Assembly (NCBI RefSeq): GCF_014650955.1
Contig: NZ_BMVY01000004.1
Location: 248,001-312,000 of the forward strand
Reading direction: 5' to 3'
Length of the DNA stretch: 64,000 bases
Source of the DNA: Streptomyces tauricus
GTDB lineage: Bacteria > Actinomycetota > Actinomycetes > Streptomycetales > Streptomycetaceae
Shown here: positions 38,522 through 47,219 of the stretch, one piece after another
Layout of the letters: the number at the start of each line of letters is the position of its first letter
How positions within the stretch are numbered: position 1 is the stretch's first letter
Notes under the pieces: generated by a model
Told to the model about the DNA's origin: nothing
What the model saw: only the letters and a program-made list of their open reading frames with translations
Database searches by the model: none
Translations under genes and position numbers: made by a program

Positions 38522-38575
38522 TTCTGAACAGTGGATACTAGTTTCCTCATGGTGGAAGTTCAATGTTTTGTTGAT
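38522..38575 (-). promoter_or_regulatory. aceB promoter with two AllR-type operators and a TCAAC palindrome
   Basis: On the minus strand TTGAAC (38563-38558) and TAGTAT (38540-38535) are -35 and -10 boxes 17 bp apart. TTCCACCATGAGGAA fills that spacer (plus-strand 38543-38557), and a second, weaker copy (38522-38536) starts 21 bp further downstream and overlaps the -10 edge. The palindrome TCAAC-AAAAC-ATTGA (38560-38574) covers the -35. Confidence 0.78.
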
Positions 38576-38623
38576 GTCGAGACTCTCCGGATCGAGACAA
38601 TGTGGCGCTCGGTGCCACCTCGC

Positions 38624-39226
38624 TCACTGTAGGTACCGGGCGAGGTCCGCCGCCGTGTCGATGTCGTAGGGCTGTGCCACGTCCGCGCACTCGACGAGGG
38701 TGATCGCGTCCGCGTGCGCCTTCAGATAGGCGCGTGCCCCCTGGTCGCCGGTCGCAGTCGCGGCGATGCCCGCCCAGTGGTCGGCGCCGAGCAGGACGGG
38801 GTGGCCCCGCTTCCCCTCGTACGAGGCCGCGGCGAGCGTCGCGGGGGAGCGGTGGGCGGCGAGGAGCCGGGCCGTCGCCTCCGGCCCGATGCCCGGCTGG
38901 TCGACCAGGGACACCAGGGCGGCTCCCGCCCCCGTACCCCGCAGCGACTCCAGCCCGGCCCGCAGCGAGGACCCCATGCCCTCCTCCCACTCGGGGTTGT
39001 CCACCAGTACGCAGCCGGGCAGGTCGGCCCGCTCCCGTACGGCGTCGGCCGCCGCCCCCAGCACCACGTGGACGCGGGTGCAGCCGGCGTCGCGCAGGAC
39101 CCCGGCCGCGTACTCCACCAAGGGGCGGCCCCGGTGTTCGAGGAGCGCCTTGGGTCGTCCGCCGAGGCGCCGGCCGCCGCCCGCGGCGAGCAGCAGTCCG
39201 GCCACCAGGCCGTCGTTTTCCGTCAT
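38624..39226 (-). CDS. MobA-like nucleotidyltransferase (molybdenum cofactor type)
   Basis: 200 residues with the N-terminal nucleotide-binding motif LVAGLLLAAGGGRRLGGRPK, then VHVVLGAAADAV, EGMGSSLRAGLESL, LVSLVDQPGIGPE and GKRGHPVLLG. This resembles the MocA/MobA-like proteins that cytidylylate molybdopterin for xanthine-dehydrogenase-type enzymes. It would fit purine breakdown, although no xdh gene is in the window. ATG 39226 has a GGAGG only one base upstream, so translation may start weakly or leaderless. Confidence 0.85.
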   Translation of the reverse strand: MTENDGLVAGLLLAAGGGRRLGGRPKALLEHRGRPLVEYAAGVLRDAGCTRVHVVLGAAADAVRERADLPGCVLVDNPEWEEGMGSSLRAGLESLRGTGAGAALVSLVDQPGIGPEATARLLAAHRSPATLAAASYEGKRGHPVLLGADHWAGIAATATGDQGARAYLKAHADAITLVECADVAQPYDIDTAADLARYLQ

Positions 39227-39420
39227 CCCTCCTGCATACCTGACCGGTGGGCGAGGGAAGGATGTCCGGGGTCTGAATTTCGGTCCGTGGAGTGGCGTCC
39301 ACCGCACCGGGTGGCGTTTACTTGCCCGCGTCCCCGGCGCCCGACCAACGCCACGGGGCGGTCGGGCGGGAGAGACGAGGTCGCGCGCCGGGCGGCGGGC
39401 GGCACGCCAGGGGGAGAGCT

Positions 39421-39735
39421 GTGTTGCGGAGCTTGGGACAGAGGTCAGTGACCGGCAGCGACGAGGATCCGAGAGTGGCGGAGCTGCGGACCGCCGTGTC
39501 CAGACTGCGCCGCGAACTGGCCGCGCTGCCGGCCGAGTTCCCCGACCGCGGCATCGCGGAGGACGAACTCGCGGCGCTCGCCGCGATGGCCGTCAGCGGC
39601 ATCCCCGAGATCCCGCGCCTGCGCCGCTCGCTCCTGCTGGTCGCCGGCTCCATCGGCTCGGTCAGCGCCCTGACCACGGGACTCGCCGCGGTACGCACCG
39701 CGGTCGACCTCTTCGGAGAGCCCCCGCGAGGCTGA
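39421..39735 (+). CDS. Small conserved actinobacterial protein (DUF5955-like)
   Basis: 104 residues from GTG 39421, with GGGGGAG upstream; GTG 39448 is the alternative. The sequence has a helical core (RVAELRTAVSRLRRELAAL, EDELAALAAMAV) and a hydrophobic C-terminal stretch (LRRSLLLVAGSIGSVSALTT). From memory this is the small protein of unknown function that sits beside allR in other streptomycetes (DUF5955). Nothing points to a catalytic role. It converges on allR across a degenerate repeat array. Confidence 0.65.
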   Translation: MLRSLGQRSVTGSDEDPRVAELRTAVSRLRRELAALPAEFPDRGIAEDELAALAAMAVSGIPEIPRLRRSLLLVAGSIGSVSALTTGLAAVRTAVDLFGEPPRG

Positions 39736-39794
39736 GAGCCCGCGCCCTTGCTGTGCCGGGCGACTCCCGCGCCGGTGGGCGGCCCGCGGAGGGC

Positions 39795-40012
39795 GGGCTC
39801 AGGCCGCGCCGGACCGCGAGGGCCAGGCTCGGGCCACCGCGCCGAAAGGGGGTGGCCTCGGGCCGCCGGGCCGCGACGGGGCGGGCTCGAACCGCCGGGT
39901 CGCGACGGGGGGCTCGGACGCCGGGGCTCAGGCGGCAGGGCCGGAAGGGGCGGGCTCGGGTTGCCGGGGCGCGGCGGGCGGGATCGGCCGCCGGGCCGGA
40001 GAGGGTGGGCTC
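39795..40012. repeat. Degenerate 27-30 bp tandem repeat array reaching the allR stop
   Basis: GGGCTC-like anchors recur at about 39795, 39825, 39854, 39883, 39910, 39952, 39980 and 40007, each followed by GGnnGCCGGG-like sequence. The last unit contains the final codons of allR (stop at 40011-40013). The array fills most of the 275-bp gap between convergent genes; no other feature is seen there. Confidence 0.65.
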
Positions 40013-40823
40013 AGGTTGCCGGGCCTGAGTTGGCCAGGGCCTCCGACAGTTCCAGTGCGACCTGTTGCAGTACCGGCACGATGCGGTCCGTGGCCGTCTC
40101 CGTGACACGGCCCGCCGGGCCTGAGATCGAGATGGCCGCGGCCGTGGGGGAGTTGGGGACGGAGACCGCGAGGCAGCGGACCCCGATCTCCTGCTCGTTG
40201 TCGTCCACCGCGTAACCCGCCCGGCGCACCTCTTCGAGCGCGCTCAGGAAGCCGTCCGGTGTCGTGATGGTCTTGTCCGTCGCGGCGGGCATCCCCGTAC
40301 GGGACAGCAGGGCGCGCACCTCGCCGTCCGGGACGTGGGCCAGCAGGGCCTTGCCGACACCGGTGGAGTGCGGCAGCACCCGGCGGCCCACCTCGGTGAA
40401 CATCCGCATCGAGTGCTTCGACGGCACCTGCGCCACATAGACGATCTCGTCGCCGTCGAGCAGCGCCATGTTCGCCGTCTCGCCGGTCTCCTCGACCAGG
40501 CGGGCCAGATAGGGGCGGGCCCAGGTGCCGAGCAGCCGGGACGCCGACTCGCCGAGCCGGATCAGGCGCGGACCGAGCGCGTAGCGCCGATTGGTCTGCT
40601 GGCGTACGTAACCGCAGACCACGAGCGTGCGCATGAGGCGGTGGATGGTGGGCAGCGGCAGCCCGCTGCTCGCGGAGAGTTCGCTCAGCCCGACCTCGCC
40701 GCCCGCGTCCGCCATCCGCTCCAGCAGGTCGAAGGCGCGCTCTAGGGACTGGACGCCACCGCTGGCGGCAGCCGGCTTGGTGGCGACCTCGGCGGAGGCG
40801 TCGCTTGCGCTGGACGTCGGCAC
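40011..40823 (-). CDS. allR: IclR family repressor of the allantoin/glyoxylate pathway
   Basis: 270 residues from GTG 40823, with AAAGGA upstream. The N-terminal helix-turn-helix is GGVQSLERAFDLLERM, then LSELSASSGLPLPTIHRLMR. The effector domain (about 95-265) has NMALLDGDEIVYVAQVPSK, LPHSTGVGKALLAH and DDNEQEIGVRCLAVSVP. IclR proteins called AllR control allantoin genes in Streptomyces coelicolor and E. coli. Here it is divergent from allB with operators on both sides, so autoregulation and repression relieved by allantoin or a product such as glyoxylate are expected. The effector is inferred from the family. Confidence 0.93.
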   Translation of the reverse strand: MPTSSASDASAEVATKPAAASGGVQSLERAFDLLERMADAGGEVGLSELSASSGLPLPTIHRLMRTLVVCGYVRQQTNRRYALGPRLIRLGESASRLLGTWARPYLARLVEETGETANMALLDGDEIVYVAQVPSKHSMRMFTEVGRRVLPHSTGVGKALLAHVPDGEVRALLSRTGMPAATDKTITTPDGFLSALEEVRRAGYAVDDNEQEIGVRCLAVSVPNSPTAAAISISGPAGRVTETATDRIVPVLQQVALELSEALANSGPAT

Positions 40824-40903
40824 GGGCGCGGTCCTTTCAGACGGGCAGGCAGGTGGGAAGCCTACCCGGCAGTTGGTTGACTGCACGGCTGCGTGTGATT
40901 AAG

Positions 40904-40946
40904 TTCTGCTCTACGGAAGTCTATTTCCGCTTAGTGGAAACGTCCA
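40904..40946 (-). promoter_or_regulatory. allR promoter with paired operators
   Basis: TTCTGCTCTACGGAA (40904-40918) and TTCCGCTTAGTGGAA (40925-40939) start 21 bp apart. On the minus strand TGGACG (40946-40941) and TAGACT (40923-40918) form -35 and -10 boxes with a 17-bp spacer, so the upstream operator lies in the spacer and the second lies directly after the -10. This predicts autorepression. Confidence 0.78.
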
Positions 40947-41025
40947 GTGGCTGCCGTGCGCGGGTCGAGGTCGCGGCCCGGTCGAGGCCGACCCTTGACG
41001 GCACGGGGTGCGGAGTGAAGACTCC

Positions 41026-41065
41026 TTCAACAGAACGTTGAATTCCGTTACGTGGAAGTTAACGG
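41026..41065 (+). promoter_or_regulatory. allB promoter: TCAAC palindrome plus one AllR-type operator
   Basis: TTCAAC-AGAAC-GTTGAA (41026-41042) adjoins TTCCGTTACGTGGAA (41043-41057). A -35 TTGAAT (41038-41043) and -10 TAACGG (41060-41065) are 16 bp apart with the operator between them. No second operator is seen 21 bp downstream, unlike the other four promoters. Confidence 0.75.
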
Positions 41066-41099
41066 CGGCAGGAGACGTCCGGCATGGAAAGGGGTCCCG

Positions 41100-42449
41100 G
41101 TGTCCGACGACGGCTTGGTCGAACTGGTCCTGCGCTCGACGCGCGTCATCACTCCGGAAGGGATGCGCGCGGCCTCGGTCGCCGTCTCCGGGGGAAAGAT
41201 CACGGCCGTGCTCGCGCACGACGCCGAGGTGCCCGCCGGGGCAAGGCTGGAGGACTTCGGAGACGACGTCCTGCTGCCCGGACTCGTCGACACCCACGTA
41301 CACGTCAACGATCCCGGCCGCACGGAGTGGGAGGGCTTCTGGACCGCCACGCGCGCCGCGGCGGCGGGCGGCATCACGACCCTGGTCGACATGCCCCTCA
41401 ACTCCCTTCCGCCGACCACGACGGTCGACCACCTCCGCACCAAGAAGGACGTGGCCCGCTCCAAGGCGCACATCGACGTCGGGTTCTGGGGCGGCGCCCT
41501 GCCCGACAACGTCAAGGACCTGCGCCCCCTGCACGACGCGGGCGTCTTCGGCTTCAAGGCGTTCCTGTCGCCCTCCGGCGTCGACGAGTTCCCCGAGCTG
41601 GACCAGGACCAACTCGCCCAGTCCCTCGCGGAGATCGCCGGATTCGGCGGACTGCTGATCGTCCACGCCGAGGACCCGCACCACCTGGCCGCGGCCCCGC
41701 AGAAGAGCGGCCGCAAGTACGCCGACTTCCTGGCCTCGCGCCCGCGCGACGCCGAGAACACCGCCATCGGCAACCTCATCGCCCAGGCCGCGCGCCTCGA
41801 CGCCCGCGTCCACGTACTGCACCTGTCGTCCAGCGACGCGCTCCCCCTGATAGCGGCGGCCAAGCGCGAGGGCGTACGGGTCACGGCGGAGACCTGTCCG
41901 CACTATCTGACGCTCACCGCCGAGGAAGTCCCGGACGGGGCGAGCGAGTTCAAGTGCTGCCCGCCCATCCGGGAGGCCGCGAACCAGGACCTCCTGTGGC
42001 AGGCGCTGGCCGACGGCACGATCGACTGCGTGGTCACCGACCACTCGCCGTCGACGGCTGACCTGAAGACCGACGACTTCGCGACCGCGTGGGGCGGTAT
42101 CTCCGGGCTCCAGCTCAGCCTGTCGGCCGTCTGGACGGAGGCCCGCAGGCGCGGACACGGCCTGGAGGACGTGGTCCGCTGGATGTCTTCGAGCACGGCG
42201 GAACTGGTCGGCCTCGACGACCGCAAGGGCGCCATCGCGGCGGGCCGCGACGCCGACTTCGCGGTCCTGGCGCCCGACGAGACGTTCACCGTCGACCCGG
42301 CCGCGCTCCAGCACCGCAACCGCGTCACCGCGTACGCGGGCCGGACCCTGTACGGGGTGGTCCGCTCCACCTGGCTGCGCGGTGAACGCGTGCTGTCCGA
42401 GGGCGAGTTCACCGACCCGGCAGGCCAACTCCTGTCCCGCCGGAGGTAG
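41100..42449 (+). CDS. allB: Allantoinase
   Basis: 449 residues from GTG 41100, with AAAGGGG upstream. It hydrolyses allantoin to allantoate. It is a binuclear cyclic amidohydrolase: [16 protein letters not shown] (HxH), [10 protein letters not shown] (carboxylated Lys), [34 protein letters not shown] and CVVTDHSPS (metal Asp). It is divergent from allR and followed by allantoicase 68 bp downstream, probably in one transcript. The promoter carries an AllR-type operator. Confidence 0.97.
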   Translation: MSDDGLVELVLRSTRVITPEGMRAASVAVSGGKITAVLAHDAEVPAGARLEDFGDDVLLPGLVDTHVHVNDPGRTEWEGFWTATRAAAAGGITTLVDMPLNSLPPTTTVDHLRTKKDVARSKAHIDVGFWGGALPDNVKDLRPLHDAGVFGFKAFLSPSGVDEFPELDQDQLAQSLAEIAGFGGLLIVHAEDPHHLAAAPQKSGRKYADFLASRPRDAENTAIGNLIAQAARLDARVHVLHLSSSDALPLIAAAKREGVRVTAETCPHYLTLTAEEVPDGASEFKCCPPIREAANQDLLWQALADGTIDCVVTDHSPSTADLKTDDFATAWGGISGLQLSLSAVWTEARRRGHGLEDVVRWMSSSTAELVGLDDRKGAIAAGRDADFAVLAPDETFTVDPAALQHRNRVTAYAGRTLYGVVRSTWLRGERVLSEGEFTDPAGQLLSRRR

Positions 42450-42517
42450 TCCCCCGCCGACGCCCGACAACCGCCCCGCACCCGCGGCGGCAGACCCCGA
42501 AAGGAAGACCTGATCAC

Positions 42518-43645
42518 GTGACCGAGCAGCAGCCCTCTCCGGCTCGTTTCACCGGCGACGCGAACCCCTACGGAGGCGGTGACCCGTACGCGGACCACCG
42601 CACCGCCGACTTCCCCTTCACCCGGTACGCCAACCTCGCCGACCGGCAGCTCGGCGCCGCGGTCGTCGCCGCCAACGACGAGTTCTTCGCCCACCGCGAG
42701 AACCTGCTGCTGCCCGAGCCGGCCGAGTTCGACCCCGAGCGCTTCGGACACAAGGGCAAGGTCATGGACGGCTGGGAGACCCGCCGCCGACGCGGTGCCT
42801 CCGCCGAGCATCCCTGGCCCACGGCCGACGACCACGACTGGGCGCTCGTCCGCCTCGGCGCCCCCGGAGTCGTCCACGGCATCGTCGTCGACACCGCCCA
42901 CTTCCGCGGCAACTACCCGCAGGCGGTGTCCATCGAGGGGACCTCGGTACCCGGCTCCCCGTCCCCCGAGGACCTCCTCGCGGACGACGTCAAGTGGACA
43001 ACTCTCGTACCCCGTACGGAGGTCGGCGGCCACGCGGCCAACGGGTTCGCGGTCGACGTCGAGCAGCGCATCACCCACCTCCGCGTCAACCAGCATCCCG
43101 ACGGGGGCATCGCGCGCCTTCGCGTGTACGGCGAGGTCGTACCGGACCCGCGGTGGCTGTCCGTCCTCGGCACCTTCGACGTGGTCGCCCTGGAGAACGG
43201 CGGCCACGTCGAGGACGCCTCAAACCGCTTCTACTCGCCCCCCACCAACACCATCCAGCCCGGCCACTCCCACAAGATGGACGACGGCTGGGAGACACGG
43301 CGGCGCCGCGACCAGGGCAACGACTGGATCCGCTACCAGCTCGTCGCCCGGTCCGAGATCCGCGCGATCGAGATCGACACGGCGTATCTGAAGGGCAACG
43401 CGGCGGGCTGGGCGTCGGTCTCCGTCCGCGACGGCGCGGACGGCGCATGGACGGAGGCCCTGCCCCGAACCCGCCTCCAGCCCGACACGAACCACCGCTT
43501 CGTCCTCACCACCCCGGCCGTCGGCACGCACGCACGCGTGGACATCTATCCGGACGGCGGGATATCGCGCCTGCGACTGTTCGGCTCACTGACGGAGGAG
43601 GGGTCGGCACGCCTGTCGGCCCGCCACCGGGAACTCGGCGGATAG
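42518..43645 (+). CDS. alc: Allantoicase
   Basis: 375 residues from GTG 42518. It splits allantoate into ureidoglycolate and urea. The two tandem allantoicase domains are clear: each has a [K]-M-x-D-G-W-E-T-R-R-R-R segment (about residues 86-97 and 250-261) and an HPDGGIARLRVYG or YPDGGISRLRLFG strand. The product needs ureidoglycolate lyase or urease steps not found in this window. It ends the allB-alc operon. Confidence 0.96.
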   Translation: MTEQQPSPARFTGDANPYGGGDPYADHRTADFPFTRYANLADRQLGAAVVAANDEFFAHRENLLLPEPAEFDPERFGHKGKVMDGWETRRRRGASAEHPWPTADDHDWALVRLGAPGVVHGIVVDTAHFRGNYPQAVSIEGTSVPGSPSPEDLLADDVKWTTLVPRTEVGGHAANGFAVDVEQRITHLRVNQHPDGGIARLRVYGEVVPDPRWLSVLGTFDVVALENGGHVEDASNRFYSPPTNTIQPGHSHKMDDGWETRRRRDQGNDWIRYQLVARSEIRAIEIDTAYLKGNAAGWASVSVRDGADGAWTEALPRTRLQPDTNHRFVLTTPAVGTHARVDIYPDGGISRLRLFGSLTEEGSARLSARHRELGG

Positions 43646-43744
43646 CCGGTCTCCCAGCCCGTCCGGCGTCCGAGGACGAGCGCGCAGCGCGATACGGGGG
43701 GCGAGGGGGCGCAGCCCCCATGGGGGACGGGACCGGGTAGGGGC

Positions 43745-43766
43745 GGCGGGGGCGAAAACCCCCGCC
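43745..43766. terminator. Hairpin after the SDR gene
   Basis: GGCGGGGG (43745-43752) pairs with CCCCCGCC (43759-43766), with a CGAAAA loop. It lies three bases beyond the SDR stop (minus strand) and 100 bp after alc. The gap also holds a partial copy of the intergenic repeat seen at 24234-24304. Confidence 0.65.
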
Positions 43767-43768
43767 GA

Positions 43769-44572
43769 TCAGGCCGCATGCCCCCCATCCACCGAGAACT
43801 CCGCCCCCGTCACATACCCGGCCTCACCCCCCGCCAGATACGCGACCGCCGAAGCCACCTCCGCGGCCGTCCCGAACCGCCCCACCGCGGTGAAAGCGGC
43901 CTGCCCCGCCGCATAGACCCCGTCGGCCGGATTCATGTCCGTGTCCACCGGCCCCGGATGAACGATGTTCACCGTGATCCCCCGCTCACCCAACTCCCGG
44001 GCGAGCGCCTTCGTCAGCCCGATGAGCGCGGACTTCCCGGTGGAGTACAACGTGCTCCCGCCCCCCGGCACCCGCTGCGTCATGCACGACCCGATGGTGA
44101 TGATCCGCCCGCCGCGCCCCATCCGGCCGGCCGCCGCCTGGGAGGTGAGGAAGACACCGCGTACGTTCACGGCGAGCACCCGGTCGATGTCGGCGAGGGA
44201 GAGGGTCTCCAGCGGTCCGATCAGCCCGACGCCCGCGTTGTTCACCAGGATGTCGAGGCCGCCGAACTCCTCCACGGCACGGTCCACGGCACCCGCCGCC
44301 TCTCCCGCGTCGGCGGAATCCGCGCGCAGCACGAGCGCCCGCCGCCCCAGCGCCCGGATCCGGCCCGCGACCAGGTCCGCCGCCTCCTTGTCGCGCACAT
44401 AGGTGAACGCCACATCGGCGCCCTCCTCGGCGAGCCGTACGGCGATCGCCGCACCGATCCCGCGGCTGCCGCCGGTCACCAGGGCCACGGTTCCGCCGAG
44501 CGCCGGCCGGGCGGTCGCCAGGGAGGTCCGGGCTGTCGTCTCCGAGGTCTGATCAGTCGTCTGCGAAGTCAT
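43769..44572 (-). CDS. SDR family oxidoreductase
   Basis: 267 residues of the classical short-chain dehydrogenase type: VALVTGGSRGIGAAIAVRLA (cofactor loop), DILVNNAGVGLIG, IITIGSCMT (catalytic Ser), YSTGK (Tyr and Lys) and the C-terminal TGAEFSVDGGHAA. A Thr/Ser-rich 20-residue N-terminus precedes the fold. It would reduce a ketone or oxidise an alcohol with NAD(P); the substrate is unknown. It appears monocistronic, starting at ATG 44572. Confidence 0.9.
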   Translation of the reverse strand: MTSQTTDQTSETTARTSLATARPALGGTVALVTGGSRGIGAAIAVRLAEEGADVAFTYVRDKEAADLVAGRIRALGRRALVLRADSADAGEAAGAVDRAVEEFGGLDILVNNAGVGLIGPLETLSLADIDRVLAVNVRGVFLTSQAAAGRMGRGGRIITIGSCMTQRVPGGGSTLYSTGKSALIGLTKALARELGERGITVNIVHPGPVDTDMNPADGVYAAGQAAFTAVGRFGTAAEVASAVAYLAGGEAGYVTGAEFSVDGGHAA

Positions 44573-44665
44573 GTGTCCATCTCAGCGGCCACGCTCCCGG
44601 AACGCTGGCGGCGAACGGACACGGACCTCACCGGCACACCCGACGTCACCCCAAGGCCGAGCTCC

Positions 44666-44872
44666 TCAGCCGGACTTCAGGCTCTCGGCCGCCGCGAACA
44701 GCGCGAACGACAGCACGAGCAGCGCGACACTCCCGTAGACCTCACGGCCGTCGAGGAAGCCGAGCCCCTGGACGAGGCCCCAGCCACGCAGCCAGCCGGT
44801 GAACTCGTGGACCAGACCGACCCCGCCCTGCAAGAAGGCGATCACACCGAGAAACTCCAGAACCTGCTTCAT
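44666..44872 (-). CDS. Small membrane protein, uncharacterised
   Basis: 68 residues from ATG 44872. Two hydrophobic stretches (KQVLEFLGVIAFLQGGVGLV at the N-terminus and SVALLVLSFALFAAAESL near the C-terminus) flank a Gly/Trp-rich loop with a GWLRGWG run. There is no clear ribosome site, but the frame shows normal codon bias. It lies 93 bp beyond the SDR start and is divergent from the histidine kinase gene. Function unknown. Confidence 0.6.
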   Translation of the reverse strand: MKQVLEFLGVIAFLQGGVGLVHEFTGWLRGWGLVQGLGFLDGREVYGSVALLVLSFALFAAAESLKSG

Positions 44873-45050
44873 ACAAGGATGCTCGCCCCGCGGCCCCGGC
44901 GGATTCATCGGCCGCCGGTCGCGCCGCGCACGGCGGAAGTCCCGGAACGACGACGGGGACCGCGCCGAAAGTCTGACGTGTCCGCGACTTTGGTAGACGA
45001 TCGGCCGACGGGGGCGGTACCGGCGGGCGTCGATGCGTAGATTGCCCACC

Positions 45051-46307
45051 GTGAGTGATATCGCGCCGCTGCCGAAGCCCCCGAACCCCCCGGTACGCCG
45101 GTGGTTTCTGCCGTCGGCCGTCACCTCGGAACTCGACCCGCAGCACACCGACCGCAAGGGCCGCCCCCGGCGCACCGCCCGGGACTGGGCCGTCGACTTC
45201 GCCTGCTTCCTGATCGCCGTCGGCGTGGGCCTGCTCGGCGCGGACCAGACGGACGGCGACCCGAACATCCCGTACGCCCTAGAGGTCGTCGACCAGTGGC
45301 TCGGCGCGCTCGCCTGCGCGGCCGTCTGGCTCCGGCGGCGCTGGCCGGTCGGCCTCGCCTTCGCGATGGTGCCGGTCTGCTTCGTCTCCAACACCGCGGG
45401 CGGCGCGGGCCTCGTCGCCCTGTTCACCCTCGCCGTGCACCGCCCCTTCAAGTACGTCGCCTGGGCGGGCGGCGTGCAGCTCGTGTTCATCCCCTTCTTC
45501 TTCTGGTGGCGCCCCGACTCCGATCTCCCGTACGCGGTGATCGTGGGCCTCGGTGTGCTGCTGACCCTCGCAGTGGTCGGCTGGGGCATGCTCGCGCGCT
45601 CCAAGCGGCAGCTCATGCTGAGCCTGCGCGACCGGGCACGGCGTGCCGAGACCGAGGCGGCGCTGCGCGCCGAGCAGGCCCAGCGGCTGGCCCGGGAGTC
45701 GATCGCGCGCGAGATGCACGACGTCCTCGCCCACCGGCTGACCCTGCTCAGCGTGCACGCCGGAGCACTGGAGATCCGCCCGGACGCCCCCCGGGCGGAG
45801 GTCGCGCGGGCCGCCGGGGTGATCCGGGAGAGCGCGCACGACGCCCTTCAGGACCTGCGCGAGATCATCGGGGTGCTCCGCGCCTCCGGGGACCACGCCG
45901 AGGAGTCCGGGCGGCCGCAGCCGACGTTCGGCGCTCTGGAGGGGCTGGTCTCCGAGAGCCGGGACGCCGACATGAAGGTCACGCTCGACAACCGGGTCGT
46001 CGACGCGGCGGCCGTCCCCGCCTCGGTGGGCCGCACCACGTACCGCATCGCCCAGGAGTGCCTGACCAACGCCCGTAAGCACGCCCCCGGCGCGGAGGTC
46101 ACGGTCACCGTGACCGGGGCCCCGGGCACCGGTCTCACCATCTCCGTACGCAATCCGCCGCCGCCCGGCGACGTGCCTGATGTCCCGGGTTCCGGTCAGG
46201 GGCTCATCGGCCTCAGGGAGCGGGCCGTGCTCGCGGGCGGACACCTGGACCACGGCCCCGAGGGGGACGGCGGCTTCCTCGTGCACGCGTGGCTGCCCTG
46301 GGGGTGA
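45051..46307 (+). CDS. NarL-type sensor histidine kinase
   Basis: 418 residues. Four or five membrane segments fill about 45-185, followed by a coiled-coil-like linker (RDRARRAETEAALRAEQAQR). The HisKA_3 phosphoacceptor is IAREMHDVLAHRLTLLSVHA. The ATPase domain has QECLTNARKHAPG (N box) and GSGQGLIGLRERAVLAGG (G box). It starts at GTG 45051, seven bases after TAGATT, so the transcript is probably leaderless. It has no large extracellular sensor and pairs with the response regulator 20 bp downstream. Confidence 0.9.
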   Translation: MSDIAPLPKPPNPPVRRWFLPSAVTSELDPQHTDRKGRPRRTARDWAVDFACFLIAVGVGLLGADQTDGDPNIPYALEVVDQWLGALACAAVWLRRRWPVGLAFAMVPVCFVSNTAGGAGLVALFTLAVHRPFKYVAWAGGVQLVFIPFFFWWRPDSDLPYAVIVGLGVLLTLAVVGWGMLARSKRQLMLSLRDRARRAETEAALRAEQAQRLARESIAREMHDVLAHRLTLLSVHAGALEIRPDAPRAEVARAAGVIRESAHDALQDLREIIGVLRASGDHAEESGRPQPTFGALEGLVSESRDADMKVTLDNRVVDAAAVPASVGRTTYRIAQECLTNARKHAPGAEVTVTVTGAPGTGLTISVRNPPPPGDVPDVPGSGQGLIGLRERAVLAGGHLDHGPEGDGGFLVHAWLPWG

Positions 46308-46327
46308 CGTATCACTACGGTGGGCGC

Positions 46328-46999
46328 ATGACTTCGATCCGTCTGCTCCTCGTCGACGACGACCCGCTGGTCAGAGCCGGCCTCTCCCTCATGCTGGGCG
46401 GCGCCGACGACCTGGAGATCGTGGGCGAGGCCTCCGACGGCAGCGAGGTCGAGGCCCTCGTGGACCGCACGCGCCCCGACGTCGTCCTCATGGACATCAG
46501 GATGCCGACGGTGGACGGGCTGGTCGCCACGGAACGGCTCAGGGGCCGGAAGGACGCTCCCCAGGTCATCGTGCTCACCACCTTCCACGCCGACGAACAG
46601 GTGCTGCGGGCGCTGCGCGCGGGTGCGGCGGGGTTCGTCCTGAAGGACACCCCGCCCGCGGAGATCCTGCACGCGGTGCGCCGGGTCGCGGCGGGTGATC
46701 CGGTGCTCTCGCCCACGGTGACGCGGCAGTTGATGGAACATGCCGCGGGCGCGGCGCCCGACACGCGGCGTGCGCGTGCCCGTGCGCGGGTCGCCGCGCT
46801 CAACGACCGCGAACGCGAGGTCGCCGTGGCGGTCGGGCGGGGCGGTTCGAACGCGGAGATCGCGGCGGGACTCTTCATGAGCGTGGCCACGGTCAAGACA
46901 CACGTCTCCCGAATCCTGGCGAAGCTGGACCTCAACAACCGCGTCCAGATCGCCCTGCTCACCTACGACGCGGGCCTCCTGGAAACAGACGACCACTGA
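46328..46999 (+). CDS. NarL/LuxR family response regulator
   Basis: 223 residues: receiver domain with LLLVDDDPLVRAGL, phospho-acceptor Asp in VVLMDIRMPTVDG, Thr in VIVLTTFHADEQ and Lys in GFVLKDTPP, then a LuxR helix-turn-helix (LNDREREVAVAVGRGGSNAE, ATVKTHVSRILAKLDL). ATG 46328 is six bases after a TACGGT box, so it may also have its own leaderless transcript. It works with the kinase just upstream. The targets are not evident. Confidence 0.93.
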   Translation: MTSIRLLLVDDDPLVRAGLSLMLGGADDLEIVGEASDGSEVEALVDRTRPDVVLMDIRMPTVDGLVATERLRGRKDAPQVIVLTTFHADEQVLRALRAGAAGFVLKDTPPAEILHAVRRVAAGDPVLSPTVTRQLMEHAAGAAPDTRRARARARVAALNDREREVAVAVGRGGSNAEIAAGLFMSVATVKTHVSRILAKLDLNNRVQIALLTYDAGLLETDDH

Positions 47000-47014
47000 C
47001 GCCGACCCCGATCC

Positions 47015-47219
47015 CAGAGGCGCGGGGAACCGCGCATTCGGCCCCGACGCTGCCGCAGCCGACCGCGCGCCCCCCGCCTCGACGGCAGTCGGTCGCGGCC
47101 GTCCGGGATCTCCGCTTTCAGGGGCGCGGGGAACTGCGCATTCGGCCCCGACGCTGCCGCAGCCGACCGCGCGCTCCCCGCCCCCGACGGCAGTCAGTCG
47201 CGGCCGCCCGGGATCTCCG
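47015..47219. repeat. Tandem duplication of the Gfo/Idh gene 3-prime end plus a hairpin repeat
   Basis: Two near-identical 100-bp copies (47015-47114 and 47119-47219) each contain a GGGGCGCGGGGAAC-type hairpin (47020-47035, 47124-47139), a GACGCTGCCGCAGCCGACCG block and the last codons of the Gfo/Idh gene. The second copy holds the real stop codon. In the first copy the stop position reads CGA instead of TGA on the minus strand. Confidence 0.85.

Noticed and set aside
38624..39226. MobA-like protein as a dedicated maturation factor for the sulfite oxidase at 60 kb
   Set aside because: Sulfite oxidase family enzymes use molybdopterin without an added nucleotide, and the genes are 20 kb apart; a xanthine-dehydrogenase link is more likely.
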